Positions 41,487 to 50,638 of a DNA stretch of 64,000 bases are shown in pieces. The first letter of the stretch is position 1. Every line of letters begins with the position of its first letter. A model generated the notes under the pieces. The model worked only from the letters and a program-made list of their open reading frames with translations, was not told the DNA's origin and searched no databases. The position numbers and the translations under genes were made by a program. The stretch comes from Nocardioides caldifontis (GTDB lineage: Bacteria > Actinomycetota > Actinomycetes > Propionibacteriales > Nocardioidaceae): positions 1-64,000 of the forward strand of contig NZ_VHIB01000001.1 in NCBI RefSeq assembly GCF_008087345.1, given 5' to 3'.

Positions 41487-42426
41487 CGGTCCCCGCGCGG
41501 GCGAAGGAGGCGACCACGTCCGCCGCTGCCGTCTCCTCGGTCAGCAGCGCCGCACCCTGGCCGGCGTAGACGACGGCGACGTCGAAGTCCCCTTCGCGCG
41601 CGGCCGCGTCGTACCGGGCCAACGCCTCGGTGTCCGCCTCGAGCTCGTCCTCATGGCCCACCCACTCGTCGAAGAACCGGTTGCGCAGCGCGCGTCCGCC
41701 GTACTCCCGCGGCCAGGGGGCCCGCTGGGCGACGTCGAAGACGCGGCCGTAGACGGTGGCCGTGTCGTCGGCGGCGATCAGCCGCTGCCGGGCGGCGGCG
41801 GGGAAGACGCTCTCCCGGCAGCAGAGGAACGCCGTCCCGACCCAGGCACCGACGGCGCCTCCGGCGAGGACCGCGGCCAGCCCGTCGGCGTTCGCGATCC
41901 CGCCCGCCGCGACGACCGGGACGTCGGCGGCGGCGCGCACCAGCTGGAGCAGCGGCAGGGTGCTGACCTCGTCGCGGCCGTGGCCGCCGGCCTCCCGCCC
42001 CCGCGCGACCACGAGGTCGACGCCCGCCTGCTCGGCACGCCGCGCCTCGGCGACGTTGCCGACCTGGGTGGTCACCAGCTTCCCGGCAGCCTTCGCCCGG
42101 CGGAGCGGCTCCTCGAACGCGCCGAAGCTCACCGAGACGAGGGCGGTGTCGGTCTCGAGCGCCGCCTCGAGGGGTCGGGGGTCCCGCTCGAGCGCCCACG
42201 CCATGAACCCGAGGCCGTACGGCGCTCCCGCACCTCCCGCGGTCCGCGCCTGTTCGTGCACCCATTCACGGGAAGCGGTCGGGCCGACGCCGACCATCCC
42301 GAGCCCGCCGGCCGCGGAGACCGCCGCGGCCATCACTCCTTCGCTGACCCGCGCCATCGGCGCCTGGACCAGCGGCACCTCGATACCGAGCGTGTCGGTC
42401 AGCCACGTGGACACGTCAGCGCTCAC
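41473..42426 (-). CDS. Nitronate monooxygenase family protein (FMN-dependent)
   Basis: A 317-aa TIM-barrel flavoprotein of the 2-nitropropane dioxygenase/NMO family. Visible features are [20 protein letters not shown] (N-terminal FMN phosphate side), [11 protein letters not shown], the Gly-rich FMN motif [15 protein letters not shown] and [19 protein letters not shown], then [14 protein letters not shown]. NMOs oxidise alkyl nitronates such as propionate-3-nitronate. GTG 42426 overlaps the DUF1348 gene stop (GTGA). It is the last gene of the five-gene operon starting at the DoxX-like gene. Confidence 0.9.
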   Translation of the reverse strand: MSADVSTWLTDTLGIEVPLVQAPMARVSEGVMAAAVSAAGGLGMVGVGPTASREWVHEQARTAGGAGAPYGLGFMAWALERDPRPLEAALETDTALVSVSFGAFEEPLRRAKAAGKLVTTQVGNVAEARRAEQAGVDLVVARGREAGGHGRDEVSTLPLLQLVRAAADVPVVAAGGIANADGLAAVLAGGAVGAWVGTAFLCCRESVFPAAARQRLIAADDTATVYGRVFDVAQRAPWPREYGGRALRNRFFDEWVGHEDELEADTEALARYDAAAREGDFDVAVVYAGQGAALLTEETAAADVVASFARAGTVTPG

Positions 42427-42893
42427 AGGTCGAGGTCGGTGAGCCCCGGGTGGTCCGCGGGGCGCGGACCGTCGAGCGGCCAGCGGAACTTGCGGTCCGC
42501 CTCGTCGATGGGCACGTCGTTGATGCTGGCGTGGCGGCGCGCCATCAGCCCGTTGGCGTCGAAAAGCCAGTTCTCGTTGCCGTACGAGCGGAACCAGGCG
42601 CCCGTGTCGTCGTGCCACTCGTAGGCGAACCGCACCGCGATCCGGTCCTCGCCGAAGGCCCACATCTCCTTGATCAGCCGGTAGTCGAGCTCCTTGGCCC
42701 ACTTGCGGGTCAGGAACTCGACGATCGCCTCGCGGCCGGTGAAGAACTCCGACCGGTTCCGCCACCGGCTGTCGGGGGTGTAGGCGAGGGCGACCTTCTC
42801 GGGGTTCCGGGTGTTCCAGCCGTCCTCCGCGGCTCGGACCTTCTTGATCGCGTCTTCCTCGGTGAACGGCGGGACGGGCGGCCGGGGCTCCAT
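42423..42893 (-). CDS. DUF1348 / NTF2-like protein
   Basis: A 156-aa protein with the compact DUF1348 pattern: [77 protein letters not shown] and [17 protein letters not shown]. This is an NTF2-superfamily subgroup with a cone-shaped pocket; no activity is established. It starts 19 nt after the reductase stop and overlaps the next gene by 4 nt, so it is part of the operon. It may bind a substrate or product of the neighbouring flavoenzymes. Confidence 0.9.
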   Translation of the reverse strand: MEPRPPVPPFTEEDAIKKVRAAEDGWNTRNPEKVALAYTPDSRWRNRSEFFTGREAIVEFLTRKWAKELDYRLIKEMWAFGEDRIAVRFAYEWHDDTGAWFRSYGNENWLFDANGLMARRHASINDVPIDEADRKFRWPLDGPRPADHPGLTDLDL

Positions 42894-42912
42894 GGCTCTC
42901 CTCAGGACGGGT

Positions 42913-44166
42913 TCACGGCACTGTAGGACTCGCGACGACCTCGCCCAAGGGGACCGCGGGGTCCCGGAGCCGGGCGAGGTCGACGTGGTCGGCACCCACG
43001 ATCGCGCGCAGCGACGGGGTGGCGTCCCAGTCGTTGACGTGCATCGCGGCCGAGACCCGGTCGCCGGTGGCCCAGAAGGCGGTGTAGACGCCGCTTCCCG
43101 GGTCGCCTCGGAGCACCAGCCCGTCGTCGCCGCCGGCGTGACCGACGTACTCCATGCCGAGGTCGTACTGGTCGGTGAAGAAGTACGGGAGGTGGTCGTG
43201 GGGCTCCTCCGCGCCCAGCATGTTCCGGGCCGCCGTCGCCCCCTGCGCCTTCGCGTTGTGCCAGTGCTCGACGCGGAGCCGCCGTCCGAACCGCGCGTGC
43301 CAGGCGTTCGCGAGGTCGCCGGCGACGAACACGTCCGGGTGGGAGGTGCGCAGCGTCTCGTCGGCGAGGACGCCGTCGCCCACCTCGAGGCCGGCTGCCT
43401 CCGCGAGCTCGGTGGTCGGCACCGCGCCGATCCCGACGACCAGCAGGTCGGCCTGGACGGCGGTGCCGTCGTCGAGCTCCACCACGGCGGGGACACCGTC
43501 GGCGGGCGTCCCGGTCGGGGGCCGGCTGCGGATCCCGGTGACGGCCGTCGAGGTGCGGACCTCGACCCCGTGGGCGCGGTGCAGGTCGGCGAAGAGCCGG
43601 CCGACGGTCGGGCCCAGCACCCGCGTCAACGGCTCCGCGAGCGGCTCGACCACGACGACGTCGCAGCCGGCGGTGCGCGCGGTGGCGGCTACCTCGAGGC
43701 CGATCCAGCCGCCGCCGACGACGACCACACGGCGACCGGGGCGGAGCGCCGCCCTGATCCGGTCGGAGTCCTCGACGGTGCGCAGGTAGGCCACGGTCGC
43801 TCCGCTGCGGTCGGCCGACGGGAGGCGACGGGCGGTCGACCCGGTGGCGAGCAGGAGACGGTCGTAGCCGAACCGCTCGCCACCGACCTTCACGGTGTGG
43901 GCCTCGAGGTCGAGCCCGGTGGCCGGTGCACCGAGCCGGAGCTCCACGTCGCGGGTGTCGTAGAACTCCGCCGGGTGGACGAACGCGTCCTCGAAGGAGG
44001 CCTGGCCCGCGAGGTAGGCCTTGGACAGCGGCGGGCGCTCGTACGGCAGGTGCGGCTCGGCGCCGACGAGCACCAGGCGTCCGTCGTACCCCTGCTCCCG
44101 CAACGTCGCGACCGCGGTGGCGCCGGCCAGCCCGGCACCGACCACCACGAAGGCCCCGCTGCTCAT
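42913..44166 (-). CDS. FAD-dependent NAD(P)H oxidoreductase (ferredoxin-reductase type)
   Basis: A 417-aa protein. The FAD-binding strand is [20 protein letters not shown] (~4-23), then [15 protein letters not shown], the family's active-site segment, and a NAD(P)H-binding fold [20 protein letters not shown] (~148-167). [16 protein letters not shown] contacts FAD, followed by [20 protein letters not shown]. The C-terminal ~80 residues are the reductase C domain. It resembles putidaredoxin/rubredoxin reductases and reductases of Rieske systems. It overlaps folE by 4 nt (ATGA). No ferredoxin gene is adjacent. Confidence 0.92.
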   Translation of the reverse strand: MSSGAFVVVGAGLAGATAVATLREQGYDGRLVLVGAEPHLPYERPPLSKAYLAGQASFEDAFVHPAEFYDTRDVELRLGAPATGLDLEAHTVKVGGERFGYDRLLLATGSTARRLPSADRSGATVAYLRTVEDSDRIRAALRPGRRVVVVGGGWIGLEVAATARTAGCDVVVVEPLAEPLTRVLGPTVGRLFADLHRAHGVEVRTSTAVTGIRSRPPTGTPADGVPAVVELDDGTAVQADLLVVGIGAVPTTELAEAAGLEVGDGVLADETLRTSHPDVFVAGDLANAWHARFGRRLRVEHWHNAKAQGATAARNMLGAEEPHDHLPYFFTDQYDLGMEYVGHAGGDDGLVLRGDPGSGVYTAFWATGDRVSAAMHVNDWDATPSLRAIVGADHVDLARLRDPAVPLGEVVASPTVP

Positions 44167-44825
44167 CGCGGACCACCCCGATCGCGGGTCAGCGCCAGGA
44201 ACTCCGCGCGCGACGACGGGTCGGTGCGCAGGGTGCCGAGCATCGCGGAGGTGACCGTGCGGGTGCCCGGTGCGCGGACTCCGCGCAGGCTCATGCACGT
44301 GTGCTCGGCCTCGACGACCACCCCGACGCCGCGCGGCGCGACGTGGGTCTGCAGGTGCTCGGCCACCTGCTTGGTGAGCCGCTCCTGGGTCTGGGTGCTC
44401 GAGGCGAAGAACTCGACGAGCCGGGCGAACTTCGACAACCCGAGGATCCGCTCACCGGGGAGGTAGCCGATGTGCGCGACCCCGGTGAACGGCAGCCCGT
44501 GGTGCTCGCACACCGAGCGCACCGGGATGTCGCGGACGAGCACCAGCTCGTCGTACCCCTCGGTGTTGGGGAACGTCGTGAGCTCGAACGGCGCGGGGCT
44601 CAGCAGCTCGGCGTACGCCGCCGCCATCCGCCTCGGCGTCTCGGCGAGGTGCGGCGTGTCCAGCCGCTGGCCGAGCGCGGCGAGAAGAGCGGCGGCGGCC
44701 TCCTCGGCGGCCTCGAGGTCGACCGTCGTCTCCGCGGCGACGCGCGGCCGCCACGGCAGCACGGTCGCGGCGTCGGGCTGCGCAGACATCGCCGCAGACG
44801 TCGCCGCAGACATCGGCGCGGTCAT
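44163..44825 (-). CDS. folE: GTP cyclohydrolase I
   Basis: A 220-aa protein. It converts GTP to dihydroneopterin triphosphate, the first step to folate or tetrahydrobiopterin. Conserved features are TPHLAETPRRMAAAYAELL, zinc-site residues in VRSVCEHHGLPFTGVAHIGY (Cys and His) and in EAEHTCMSLRGV (second Cys), and LSKFARLVEFFASSTQTQER. The 37-residue N-terminus is Ala/Met-rich and probably disordered. Unlike a housekeeping folE, which usually clusters with folP, folB and folK, this copy is inside a redox operon under an Fe-S-type regulator. It may be a secondary paralogue; the rest of the genome is needed to tell. Confidence 0.95.
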   Translation of the reverse strand: MTAPMSAATSAAMSAQPDAATVLPWRPRVAAETTVDLEAAEEAAAALLAALGQRLDTPHLAETPRRMAAAYAELLSPAPFELTTFPNTEGYDELVLVRDIPVRSVCEHHGLPFTGVAHIGYLPGERILGLSKFARLVEFFASSTQTQERLTKQVAEHLQTHVAPRGVGVVVEAEHTCMSLRGVRAPGTRTVTSAMLGTLRTDPSSRAEFLALTRDRGGPR

Positions 44826-45262
44826 CGGGCCGCCCCGGTGCGCGTGCGGCCCGCGGCCAGCCGGGCGAGGGCGAGGGCCGCGACGAGCAGCCCGAAGTCG
44901 CGAAGGGCGACGTCGTGGTACTCCCCCATCGTGACCAGGTTGAGGATGATCCCGGCCAGCCAGGCCGCGACGACGTAGCCGCCGAGGTCGGGGCGTACGG
45001 CGACCAGCAGCCCGGCCGCGACCTCGACCACGCCGACCGCGAGCATCGCCTGGTGGGCGGTGCCCGGGACGAGATCGTCCACCCACGGGGCGAGGTACTG
45101 CTCCCAGTCGGCGAGGAGCCCGGCGAACTTGTCGAGCCCGAACGCGATCGGGGCGATGGTGAAGACGGTCCGGAGCAGGGCGAACGCCTGCTCGGCGGCC
45201 GGGTCCCGGGACTCGGCGCCGGTGGTCGCGGTGCCGGGTCGGAAGGAACGGAGGTGGGTCAT
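44822..45262 (-). CDS. DoxX-like membrane protein
   Basis: A 146-aa protein with four transmembrane helices (28-48, 72-92, 96-116 and 118-136). Characteristic elements are LLRTVFTIAPIAFGLDKFAG, LAPWVDDLVPGTAHQAMLAV and VVEVAAGLLVAVRPDLGGYV. DoxX-like proteins occur with thiol/redox stress genes in actinobacteria. It is the first gene of the operon; the next gene overlaps it by 4 nt. The promoter region holds nested inverted repeats (45280-45308) and is shared with the divergent regulator. AGGAGG precedes the ATG. Confidence 0.85.
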   Translation of the reverse strand: MTHLRSFRPGTATTGAESRDPAAEQAFALLRTVFTIAPIAFGLDKFAGLLADWEQYLAPWVDDLVPGTAHQAMLAVGVVEVAAGLLVAVRPDLGGYVVAAWLAGIILNLVTMGEYHDVALRDFGLLVAALALARLAAGRTRTGAAR

Positions 45263-45279
45263 GGCAGCCTCCTCGGGCT

Positions 45280-45308
45280 CTAACGGAGTATGTTCTTGAC
45301 GTTAGAAC
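45280..45308. promoter_or_regulatory. Nested inverted repeats, candidate operator of the SufR-like regulator
   Basis: CTAAC (45280-45284) pairs with GTTAG (45301-45305), and GTTCT (45292-45296) with AGAAC (45304-45308), the latter with a 7-bp spacer. They lie in the 90-nt region between the divergent operon and regulator, 17 nt before the DoxX-like gene start and 44 nt before the regulator start. The base composition is AT-richer than the surroundings, as expected for a promoter. Confidence 0.55.
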
Positions 45309-45352
45309 CCCAATCTTCTTTCGTCAATGGCCGTGTCTGATAGAGGAGTCGC

Positions 45353-46024
45353 ATGGACGACGTCGGTGCCCAGCTGAGCAGCGTGGGGGTCCTGGCCGAG
45401 CCGGCCCGCCGCGCCCTGTACGAGCACGTCGTCGGGCAGCCGGCGCCGGTCAGCCGCGAGCAGGCGGCGGAGGCGGTCGGCGTGCCGGTGCACTCCGCGA
45501 AGTTCCACCTCGACAAGCTGGTCGCGGCCGGGCTCCTCGAGGTGGAGTACCGCCGGCTCACCGGCCGGACGGGGCCGGGGGCGGGGAGGCCGGCGAAGCT
45601 CTACCGCCGGTCGGAGCGCGAGGTCGCGGTCTCGGTGCCCCCGCGCCGCTACGACCTCGTCGGCGAGGTGCTCGCCGAGGGCGTCGACCGGGCGGTGCGG
45701 GACCAGGTGCCGGTCGACGAGGCGGTGCGGGGGGCTGCCCGGCAGGTCGGAGCGCGACTCACCGCGGCGGCGCCGACTCCGGCCGGGTCGCCGCTGGACC
45801 GCGTCGGTGAGGTGCTCCGACCGCACGGCTACGAGCCGCGGGTGGTCGACGTCGAGCTGTGCCTGACGAACTGCCCGTTCGACCGGCTCGCCGCCGACCA
45901 CGTCGAGCTGGTCTGCGGGCTGAACCTCTCGCTGGTCAGCGGCGTGCTCGACGGGCTCGGGGAGGCCGACCTCGAGGCACGGCTCGCCCCGGAGCCGGGG
46001 TTCTGCTGCGTGCGCGTGGCGTGA
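45353..46024 (+). CDS. SufR-like (COG2345-type) HTH regulator with Fe-S-cluster-like cysteines
   Basis: A 223-aa protein. The N-terminal winged HTH (LAEPARRALYEHVVGQPAPV, VPVHSAKFHLDKLVAAGLLE) is of the ArsR/COG2345 type. The C-terminal part has Cys170, Cys174 (CLTNCPF), Cys188 (VELVCGLNLSLVSGVL) and Cys218-Cys219 (GFCCVRV). The NCPF motif with following cysteines closely resembles the [Fe-S] ligand region of SufR repressors, with spacings C174-x13-C188-x29-C218. No suf genes are here; instead it is divergent from the DoxX-folE-flavoenzyme operon, which it presumably controls in response to redox or nitrosative signals. GAGGAG precedes the ATG. Confidence 0.82.
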   Translation: MDDVGAQLSSVGVLAEPARRALYEHVVGQPAPVSREQAAEAVGVPVHSAKFHLDKLVAAGLLEVEYRRLTGRTGPGAGRPAKLYRRSEREVAVSVPPRRYDLVGEVLAEGVDRAVRDQVPVDEAVRGAARQVGARLTAAAPTPAGSPLDRVGEVLRPHGYEPRVVDVELCLTNCPFDRLAADHVELVCGLNLSLVSGVLDGLGEADLEARLAPEPGFCCVRVA

Positions 46025-46028
46025 CGGC

Positions 46029-46538
46029 ATGCTGACGTTCGGCCACGGGACGGCATCCCAGGACGAGCTGGTGGAGCTGCTGCGCGGCGCCAGGGTGGAG
46101 CGGGTCGTCGACGTACGCCGCTTCCCCGGCAGCCGACGCCACCCGCACGTGGCGACCGACGAGCTCGCGCGGTGGCTGCCGGAGGCCGGCATCGCGTACC
46201 GGTGGGAGCCACGGCTCGGCGGCCGGCGCACGGCGCCGGAGGAGTCGCCGGACACCTGGTGGGAGGTGGAGGCGTTCCGGGCGTACGCCGTCCACACGCG
46301 CACTCCCGAGTTCACCGACGCCCTCGACGAGCTCCTGGCGGAGGAGGGCACCACCGCGATCATGTGCAGCGAGAGCCTCTGGTGGCGTTGTCACCGGCGG
46401 CTGGTCAGCGACGTGCTGGTCCTGATCCGCTCCGTGCCCGTCGAGCACCTCGGCCACGACGGGCGGCGTACCCCGCACCGCCCCTCCGCCGGCGCCCGGG
46501 TCACCGACGCCGGCCTGATCTACGACGGTGGTCGTTGA
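46029..46538 (+). CDS. DUF488 family protein
   Basis: A 169-aa protein with the DUF488 signature: LTFGHGTASQDELVELL at the N-terminus, VERVVDVRRFPGSRRHPHVA, AYRWEPRLGGRR and IMCSESLWWRCHRRLVSDVL (with Cys-Glu-x-x-x-x-x-Cys-His). The function is unknown, possibly a nuclease- or ligase-like fold. It starts 4 nt after the regulator stop, so the two are co-transcribed. Its TGA stop lies within the dispersed 3'-end repeat at 46527-46551. Confidence 0.9.
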   Translation: MLTFGHGTASQDELVELLRGARVERVVDVRRFPGSRRHPHVATDELARWLPEAGIAYRWEPRLGGRRTAPEESPDTWWEVEAFRAYAVHTRTPEFTDALDELLAEEGTTAIMCSESLWWRCHRRLVSDVLVLIRSVPVEHLGHDGRRTPHRPSAGARVTDAGLIYDGGR

Positions 46539-46551
46539 GCTTGTCGAAACC
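46527..46551 (+). repeat. Dispersed 3'-end repeat, copy 3 (overlaps DUF488 stop)
   Basis: GGTGGT, an inserted CG, TTGAGC, then TT, then GTCGAAACC; sense orientation relative to the DUF488 gene, whose stop codon is inside. Related to 589-613 (minus) and 24865-24886. The 32-bp array begins 14 nt downstream. Confidence 0.65.
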
Positions 46552-46564
46552 CCTCGAGGTGGTT

Positions 46565-46950
46565 GAACCGCCCCTCGTGGCGAGCGCGGTTGTGTCGAAC
46601 CGCCCCTCGTGGCGAGCGCGGTTGTGTCGAACCGCCCCTCGTGGCGAGCGCGGTTGTGTCGAACCGCCCTTCGTGGCGAGCGCGGTTGTGTCGAACCGCC
46701 CCTCGTGGCGAGCGCGGTTGTGTCGAACCGCCCTTCGTGGCGAGCGCGGTTGTGTCGAACCGCCCCTTGTGGCGAGCCGGGCCGTCGTACGACGCGCCGG
46801 TGTCTCGATGCGTGCACCTGCGCGGACTTTCACGCGGACCGGCGCGGATCCGGTGAAAGCTCGTTCAGCTGCGCGACCAGGGACGCGAGCACGCGCGCCA
46901 CGAGGGGCGGTTCAACACCCACCACGCGCGCCACGAGGGGCGGCTCGACA
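46565..46950. repeat. Seven-copy 32-bp tandem array with inverted copies, DUF488-hutI junction
   Basis: Seven near-identical units start at 46565, 46597, 46629, 46661, 46693, 46725 and 46757, exactly 32 bp apart. Each begins GAACCGCCCCTCGTGGCGAG and continues CGCGGTTGTGTC; the only variants are single C/T changes and a diverged seventh end. Two inverted copies (CGCGCGCCACGAGGGGCGG, then TTC or CTC) lie at about 46892-46913 and 46925-46946, 33 bp apart. The ~100-nt spacer contains a 7-bp dyad (CTTTCAC 46827-46833, GTGAAAG 46853-46859). No gene is visible in the gap 46539-46953. Confidence 0.95.
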
Positions 46951-46953
46951 CGG

Positions 46954-48108
46954 TCACGACAGCACCTGGTGGACCAGCGGGACGCCGGGGCGGTAGGCGA
47001 GGTGGACGTACGACGGGGCGTCGAGCACCACGAGGTGCCCCTTCGCCCCCGGGGAGAGCCGGCCGACGTCGTCGCGGTCGAGGGCACGGGCACCACCCGC
47101 CGTGGCCGACCAGAGCGCCTCGGCCGGTGACATCCGCATCTCGCGGACGGCGAGCGCGACGCAGAGCGGCATCGAGGAGGTGTAGCTCGACCCCGGGTTG
47201 CAGTCGCTGGCGAGCGCGACGGTGCACCCGGCGTCGAGGAGCCGGCGGGCGTCCGGGTACGGCGACCGGGTCGAGAACTCCACCCCCGGCAGCAGCGTCG
47301 CCACCGTGCCGCTGGAGGAGAGCGCGGTGACGTCGTCGTCGGTGAGGTACGTGCAGTGGTCGACCGCGACCAGCCCGAGCTCGCACGCGAGCCGCACCCC
47401 GGGACCGGGGCCGAGCTGGTTGGCGTGCAGCCGCCCACGCAGCCCTTTCGCCGACCCCGCGGCCAGCACCGCCCTCGCCTGCTCGGCGTCGAAGGCACCC
47501 CGCTCGCAGAACGCGTCGATCCAGCGGGCGTGCGGCGCACAGGCCTCGAGCATGGGGCCGGTCACGAGGTCGACGTACGCCGCGGGGTCGTCGGCGTTCT
47601 CGGGCGGCACCACGTGCGCCCCGAGGAACGTCGTCTCCTCCGTGACCTGCCGGGCGAGGGCGAGCGACCGTGCCTCGTCCCCGACCGTCAGCCCGTAGCC
47701 GCTCTTCACCTCGACCGTGGTCGTCCCCTGGCGGCGCATCTCGCCGACCAGCCGGATGACGTTCGCCAGCAGCTGCTCGTCGGTGGCGGCACGGGTGGCG
47801 GCGACGGTGGTGCGGATACCGCCGGCGGAGTACGGCGTCCCGGTCATCCGGGCCTCGAACTCGGCGCTCCGGTCGCCCGCGAACACCAGGTGGCTGTGGG
47901 AGTCCACGAACCCCGGCACGACCGCGCGGCCGCCGACGTCGTACGCCTCGTCCGCCGCCGGCGCCTCGGCCATGCTCCCGACCCAGGTGACGACACCGTC
48001 CTCGACCACGAGCGCGGCGTCGCGCAGCAGCCCGATCGGCGAGCCGTCGCCGAGCGCAGGGTCGTTGGTGACCAGCTCACCGACCCCGGTGACCAGCAGC
48101 GACGTCAT
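46954..48108 (-). CDS. hutI: Imidazolonepropionase
   Basis: A 384-aa amidohydrolase. It hydrolyses 4-imidazolone-5-propionate to N-formimino-L-glutamate. The metal-site motif is [18 protein letters not shown] (~62-79); other family blocks are [57 protein letters not shown] and [17 protein letters not shown]. The ATG overlaps the hutF stop by 4 nt. Last gene of the hut operon; the 32-bp array follows its stop. Confidence 0.96.
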   Translation of the reverse strand: MTSLLVTGVGELVTNDPALGDGSPIGLLRDAALVVEDGVVTWVGSMAEAPAADEAYDVGGRAVVPGFVDSHSHLVFAGDRSAEFEARMTGTPYSAGGIRTTVAATRAATDEQLLANVIRLVGEMRRQGTTTVEVKSGYGLTVGDEARSLALARQVTEETTFLGAHVVPPENADDPAAYVDLVTGPMLEACAPHARWIDAFCERGAFDAEQARAVLAAGSAKGLRGRLHANQLGPGPGVRLACELGLVAVDHCTYLTDDDVTALSSSGTVATLLPGVEFSTRSPYPDARRLLDAGCTVALASDCNPGSSYTSSMPLCVALAVREMRMSPAEALWSATAGGARALDRDDVGRLSPGAKGHLVVLDAPSYVHLAYRPGVPLVHQVLS

Positions 48109-49442
48109 CGGTCCTCCCACAGCCGGGTGACGATCCGGTCGAGCTCCCGGCCGACCTCGGCGGAGTCGCCGGTGGAGACCACGCGGCCGTCGACCACGAC
48201 GTGGGTGACGTCGGCGGCGGAGGCGGCGAAGACCACGGTGCCCAGGGTGGCACCCGTCCCGGCCGTGCGCGGGCTCGCCGTGTCGAGGGTGACCAGGTCC
48301 GCCCGGGCGCCGACCTCGATCCGCCCGGCGTCGGCGAAGCCGAGCGACCGGTGGCCGTCGTACGTCGCCGCCGCCGCCAGCTCCTCGGCGGCCCAGTGGC
48401 CGCGCTCCTGGGACACCAGCCGCTCGTCGAGCTCGACGGCGCGCAGCTCCTCGAACGGGTCGACCACGGCGTGGCTGTCCGACCCGACCGACAGCGGCGC
48501 CCCCGCGTCCCGGAGCCGCCGGAACGGCCCGACGCCGTCGCCGAGGTCACGCTCGGTCGTCGGGCACGCGCAGACCGTGGTCGCGCTGCTGCCCAGCAGC
48601 GCGACGTCGCGGTCGGTGAGATGCGTGGCGTGGACCGCGGTGGTGAGGGGCCCGAGCGCGCCGGCGTCGGCGAGCAGCTCCGTCGGGGTGCAGCCGTACG
48701 CCGCGCGGGTCGCCTCGTTCTCCCCGACCTGCTCGGACACGTGCACGTGGAGGGGCGCCTCCCGCCCGGTCGCCCACGACGCCACCGTCGGCAGCGCCTC
48801 GCGCGGCACCGCACGCACCGAGTGGATCGCCGCGCCGACCACCACCGCGGAGGCGTCCGGGCGGCGGGCCACGGCCGAGGCGAGCGACTCCGCGCGCTCG
48901 GCCCAGATCTCGGCCGTGCCGTCGGAGAACCGACGCTGCACCCCCTCGGGCGGCGCGCCGATCCCCGAGGCGAGGTAGCAGGTGTCGAGCAGCGCGATCC
49001 GGATGCCGGCCTCGCGGGCCGCGTCGACGAGGGCGAGCCCCGTCGCGTTCGCCTCCGCGTGCCGGCGTCCGTCGCGGTCGTGGTGGAGGTAGTGGAACTC
49101 CCCGACGGTGGTGATGCCGGCCGCGGCCATCTCCCGGTACGTCGCCCGGGCGAGCTCGAACAGGGTGTCCGGGGTGAGCCGGCCGGCGAGGTCGTACATC
49201 CGCTCGCGCCAGCTCCAGAAGGTGCCCCGCACCTGGGTCCGGCCGCGGAGCGCCCGGTGGAACGCGTGGCTGTGGCAGTTCGCCAGCCCCGGCAGCGTCA
49301 GCCCCGCGAGCCGTACGGCTTCCGCCGGCGTCGCCACCCCAGGCTCGACCGAGGAGAACCGGCCGTCCTCGACCGTGACGAGCACGCCGTCCTCGAGCCG
49401 GTCCCCCAGCCACGCACGCTCGAGCCAGTAGCGGTCGCTCAT
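48105..49442 (-). CDS. hutF: Formimidoylglutamate deiminase
   Basis: A 445-aa amidohydrolase-superfamily protein. It deaminates N-formimino-L-glutamate to N-formyl-L-glutamate plus ammonia. Motifs are [20 protein letters not shown] (metal-binding HxH), [55 protein letters not shown] and [17 protein letters not shown]. The presence of HutF with no HutG formiminoglutamase shows that histidine is degraded by the five-step route through formylglutamate. It overlaps both neighbours by 4 nt. Confidence 0.95.
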   Translation of the reverse strand: MSDRYWLERAWLGDRLEDGVLVTVEDGRFSSVEPGVATPAEAVRLAGLTLPGLANCHSHAFHRALRGRTQVRGTFWSWRERMYDLAGRLTPDTLFELARATYREMAAAGITTVGEFHYLHHDRDGRRHAEANATGLALVDAAREAGIRIALLDTCYLASGIGAPPEGVQRRFSDGTAEIWAERAESLASAVARRPDASAVVVGAAIHSVRAVPREALPTVASWATGREAPLHVHVSEQVGENEATRAAYGCTPTELLADAGALGPLTTAVHATHLTDRDVALLGSSATTVCACPTTERDLGDGVGPFRRLRDAGAPLSVGSDSHAVVDPFEELRAVELDERLVSQERGHWAAEELAAAATYDGHRSLGFADAGRIEVGARADLVTLDTASPRTAGTGATLGTVVFAASAADVTHVVVDGRVVSTGDSAEVGRELDRIVTRLWEDR

Positions 49443-50638
49443 CCGGCCAGCCGTCCGAGGGTGTCGGCGAGCGCAGTGACGCCGGCAAGGCAGTCCTCGA
49501 CCTCGGCGTGCTCCGCCGGAGAGTGCGAGACGCCGGTGGGGTTGCGGACGAAGAGCATCGCGGTGGGGACCCCGGCCGCGGACAGCACGCCCGCGTCGTG
49601 GCCGGCCATCGTGGGGACGACCGGGACACCGCCGAGCCCCTCCGCGATCCTCGCGGCGAGCTCCCCGTCGAACCGCACCTCCGGCGACACCGACTCGGCG
49701 GTCACGGTGACCGCGGTGCCGTCGACCGCAGCGTGTCCGGTCGCCCGCCGCTCGACCTCGCCGACCAGGGCGCGGAGCTCCTCCTCGGAGCCGGCCCGCG
49801 CGTCCAGCCAGGCGGTGACCCGGGAGGGCACCGCGTTCGTGCCGCCGGGGTGCACGTCGAGGCGCCCGAACGTGGCCCGCGCCTCGGTGCGTCCGGCCTG
49901 CTCGCGGGCGGCGAGCACCGTCGCGGCGTAGGTGAGCATCGGGTCGCGGCGGTCCGCCATGCTCGTGGTCCCGGCGTGGTTGGCCTCGCCGGCGAAGTCG
50001 AACCGGTAGCGCCCGTGCGGCCGGATCGCGCTCGCCACCCCGACCGCGGCTCCCCGGTGCACCAGATCGCGCCCCTGCTCCACGTGGAGCTCGACGAAGC
50101 AGCCGATCCCGTCGAGCAGCGCCGACGGACCCAGCGACGGCTCCAGCCCGGCCGCCGCCATGGCGTCCAGGAGGGCGGTGCCGTCGCGGTCGCGGAGCTC
50201 CTGCGCCTGCGTGGCGGACAACGTGCCGGTCGCCAGTCGCGACCCCAGGCAGGCGATCCCGAACCGCGACCCCTCCTCCTCCACGAACACCGCGACCCCG
50301 AGCGGGCGCGTGGGGACGAAGCCGCGGTCGCGGAGCACGTCGAGGGCGGCCAGCGCGGAGACCACGCCCAGCGGGCCGTCGTACGCACCGCCGTCGGGCA
50401 CCGAGTCGAGGTGCGAGCCGGTGACGACCCCGCCGCCTCGACTTCCCTCCGGGCGCCACCAGGCGACCACGTTGCCGTTCCCGTCGCCCTCGACCTCGAG
50501 GCCGCGCGCGCGGCACTGCTCGAGGAACCACGCGTGGCACTCCCGCTCGGCGGCGGCGAACGGCAGCCGCGCGTAGCCGCCGGTCCGTGCCGAGCGGCCG
50601 ACCGGCACCAGGTCGCGCCACATCGCCTCGAACGTCAT
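49439..50638 (-). CDS. M20-family amidohydrolase (allantoate amidohydrolase/N-carbamoyl amino acid hydrolase-like) in the hut operon
   Basis: A 399-aa metallopeptidase-fold protein. Zinc-ligand regions are [20 protein letters not shown] (His, Asp), [18 protein letters not shown] (catalytic and ligand Glu), [13 protein letters not shown] (His), and [20 protein letters not shown] with [13 protein letters not shown] (last His). By sequence it resembles AllC/HyuC enzymes, but it sits between hutU and hutF with 4-nt overlaps on both sides and no allantoin genes are present. HutF yields N-formylglutamate, and no canonical N-formylglutamate amidohydrolase is in the operon, so this protein is the best candidate for that last step (inference). 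Confidence 0.88.
   Translation of the reverse strand: MTFEAMWRDLVPVGRSARTGGYARLPFAAAERECHAWFLEQCRARGLEVEGDGNGNVVAWWRPEGSRGGGVVTGSHLDSVPDGGAYDGPLGVVSALAALDVLRDRGFVPTRPLGVAVFVEEEGSRFGIACLGSRLATGTLSATQAQELRDRDGTALLDAMAAAGLEPSLGPSALLDGIGCFVELHVEQGRDLVHRGAAVGVASAIRPHGRYRFDFAGEANHAGTTSMADRRDPMLTYAATVLAAREQAGRTEARATFGRLDVHPGGTNAVPSRVTAWLDARAGSEEELRALVGEVERRATGHAAVDGTAVTVTAESVSPEVRFDGELAARIAEGLGGVPVVPTMAGHDAGVLSAAGVPTAMLFVRNPTGVSHSPAEHAEVEDCLAGVTALADTLGRLAG

Noticed and set aside
46501-46833. Repetitive small proteins predicted from the 32-bp array (e.g. with RHEGRFDTTALATRGG repeats)
   Set aside because: A 32-bp unit has no natural reading frame; the frames exist only because the GC-rich repeat lacks stop codons. 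No RBS or non-repeat domain is present.
46565-46950. CRISPR array
   Set aside because: The intervals between cores are only ~12-14 bp and nearly identical from unit to unit, there are no unique ~30-bp spacers, inverted copies are present, and no cas genes are nearby.
49439-50638. Allantoin degradation gene (allC)
   Set aside because: Sequence similarity alone would suggest it, but the gene is locked between hutU and hutF by 4-nt overlaps and no other allantoin gene is present.
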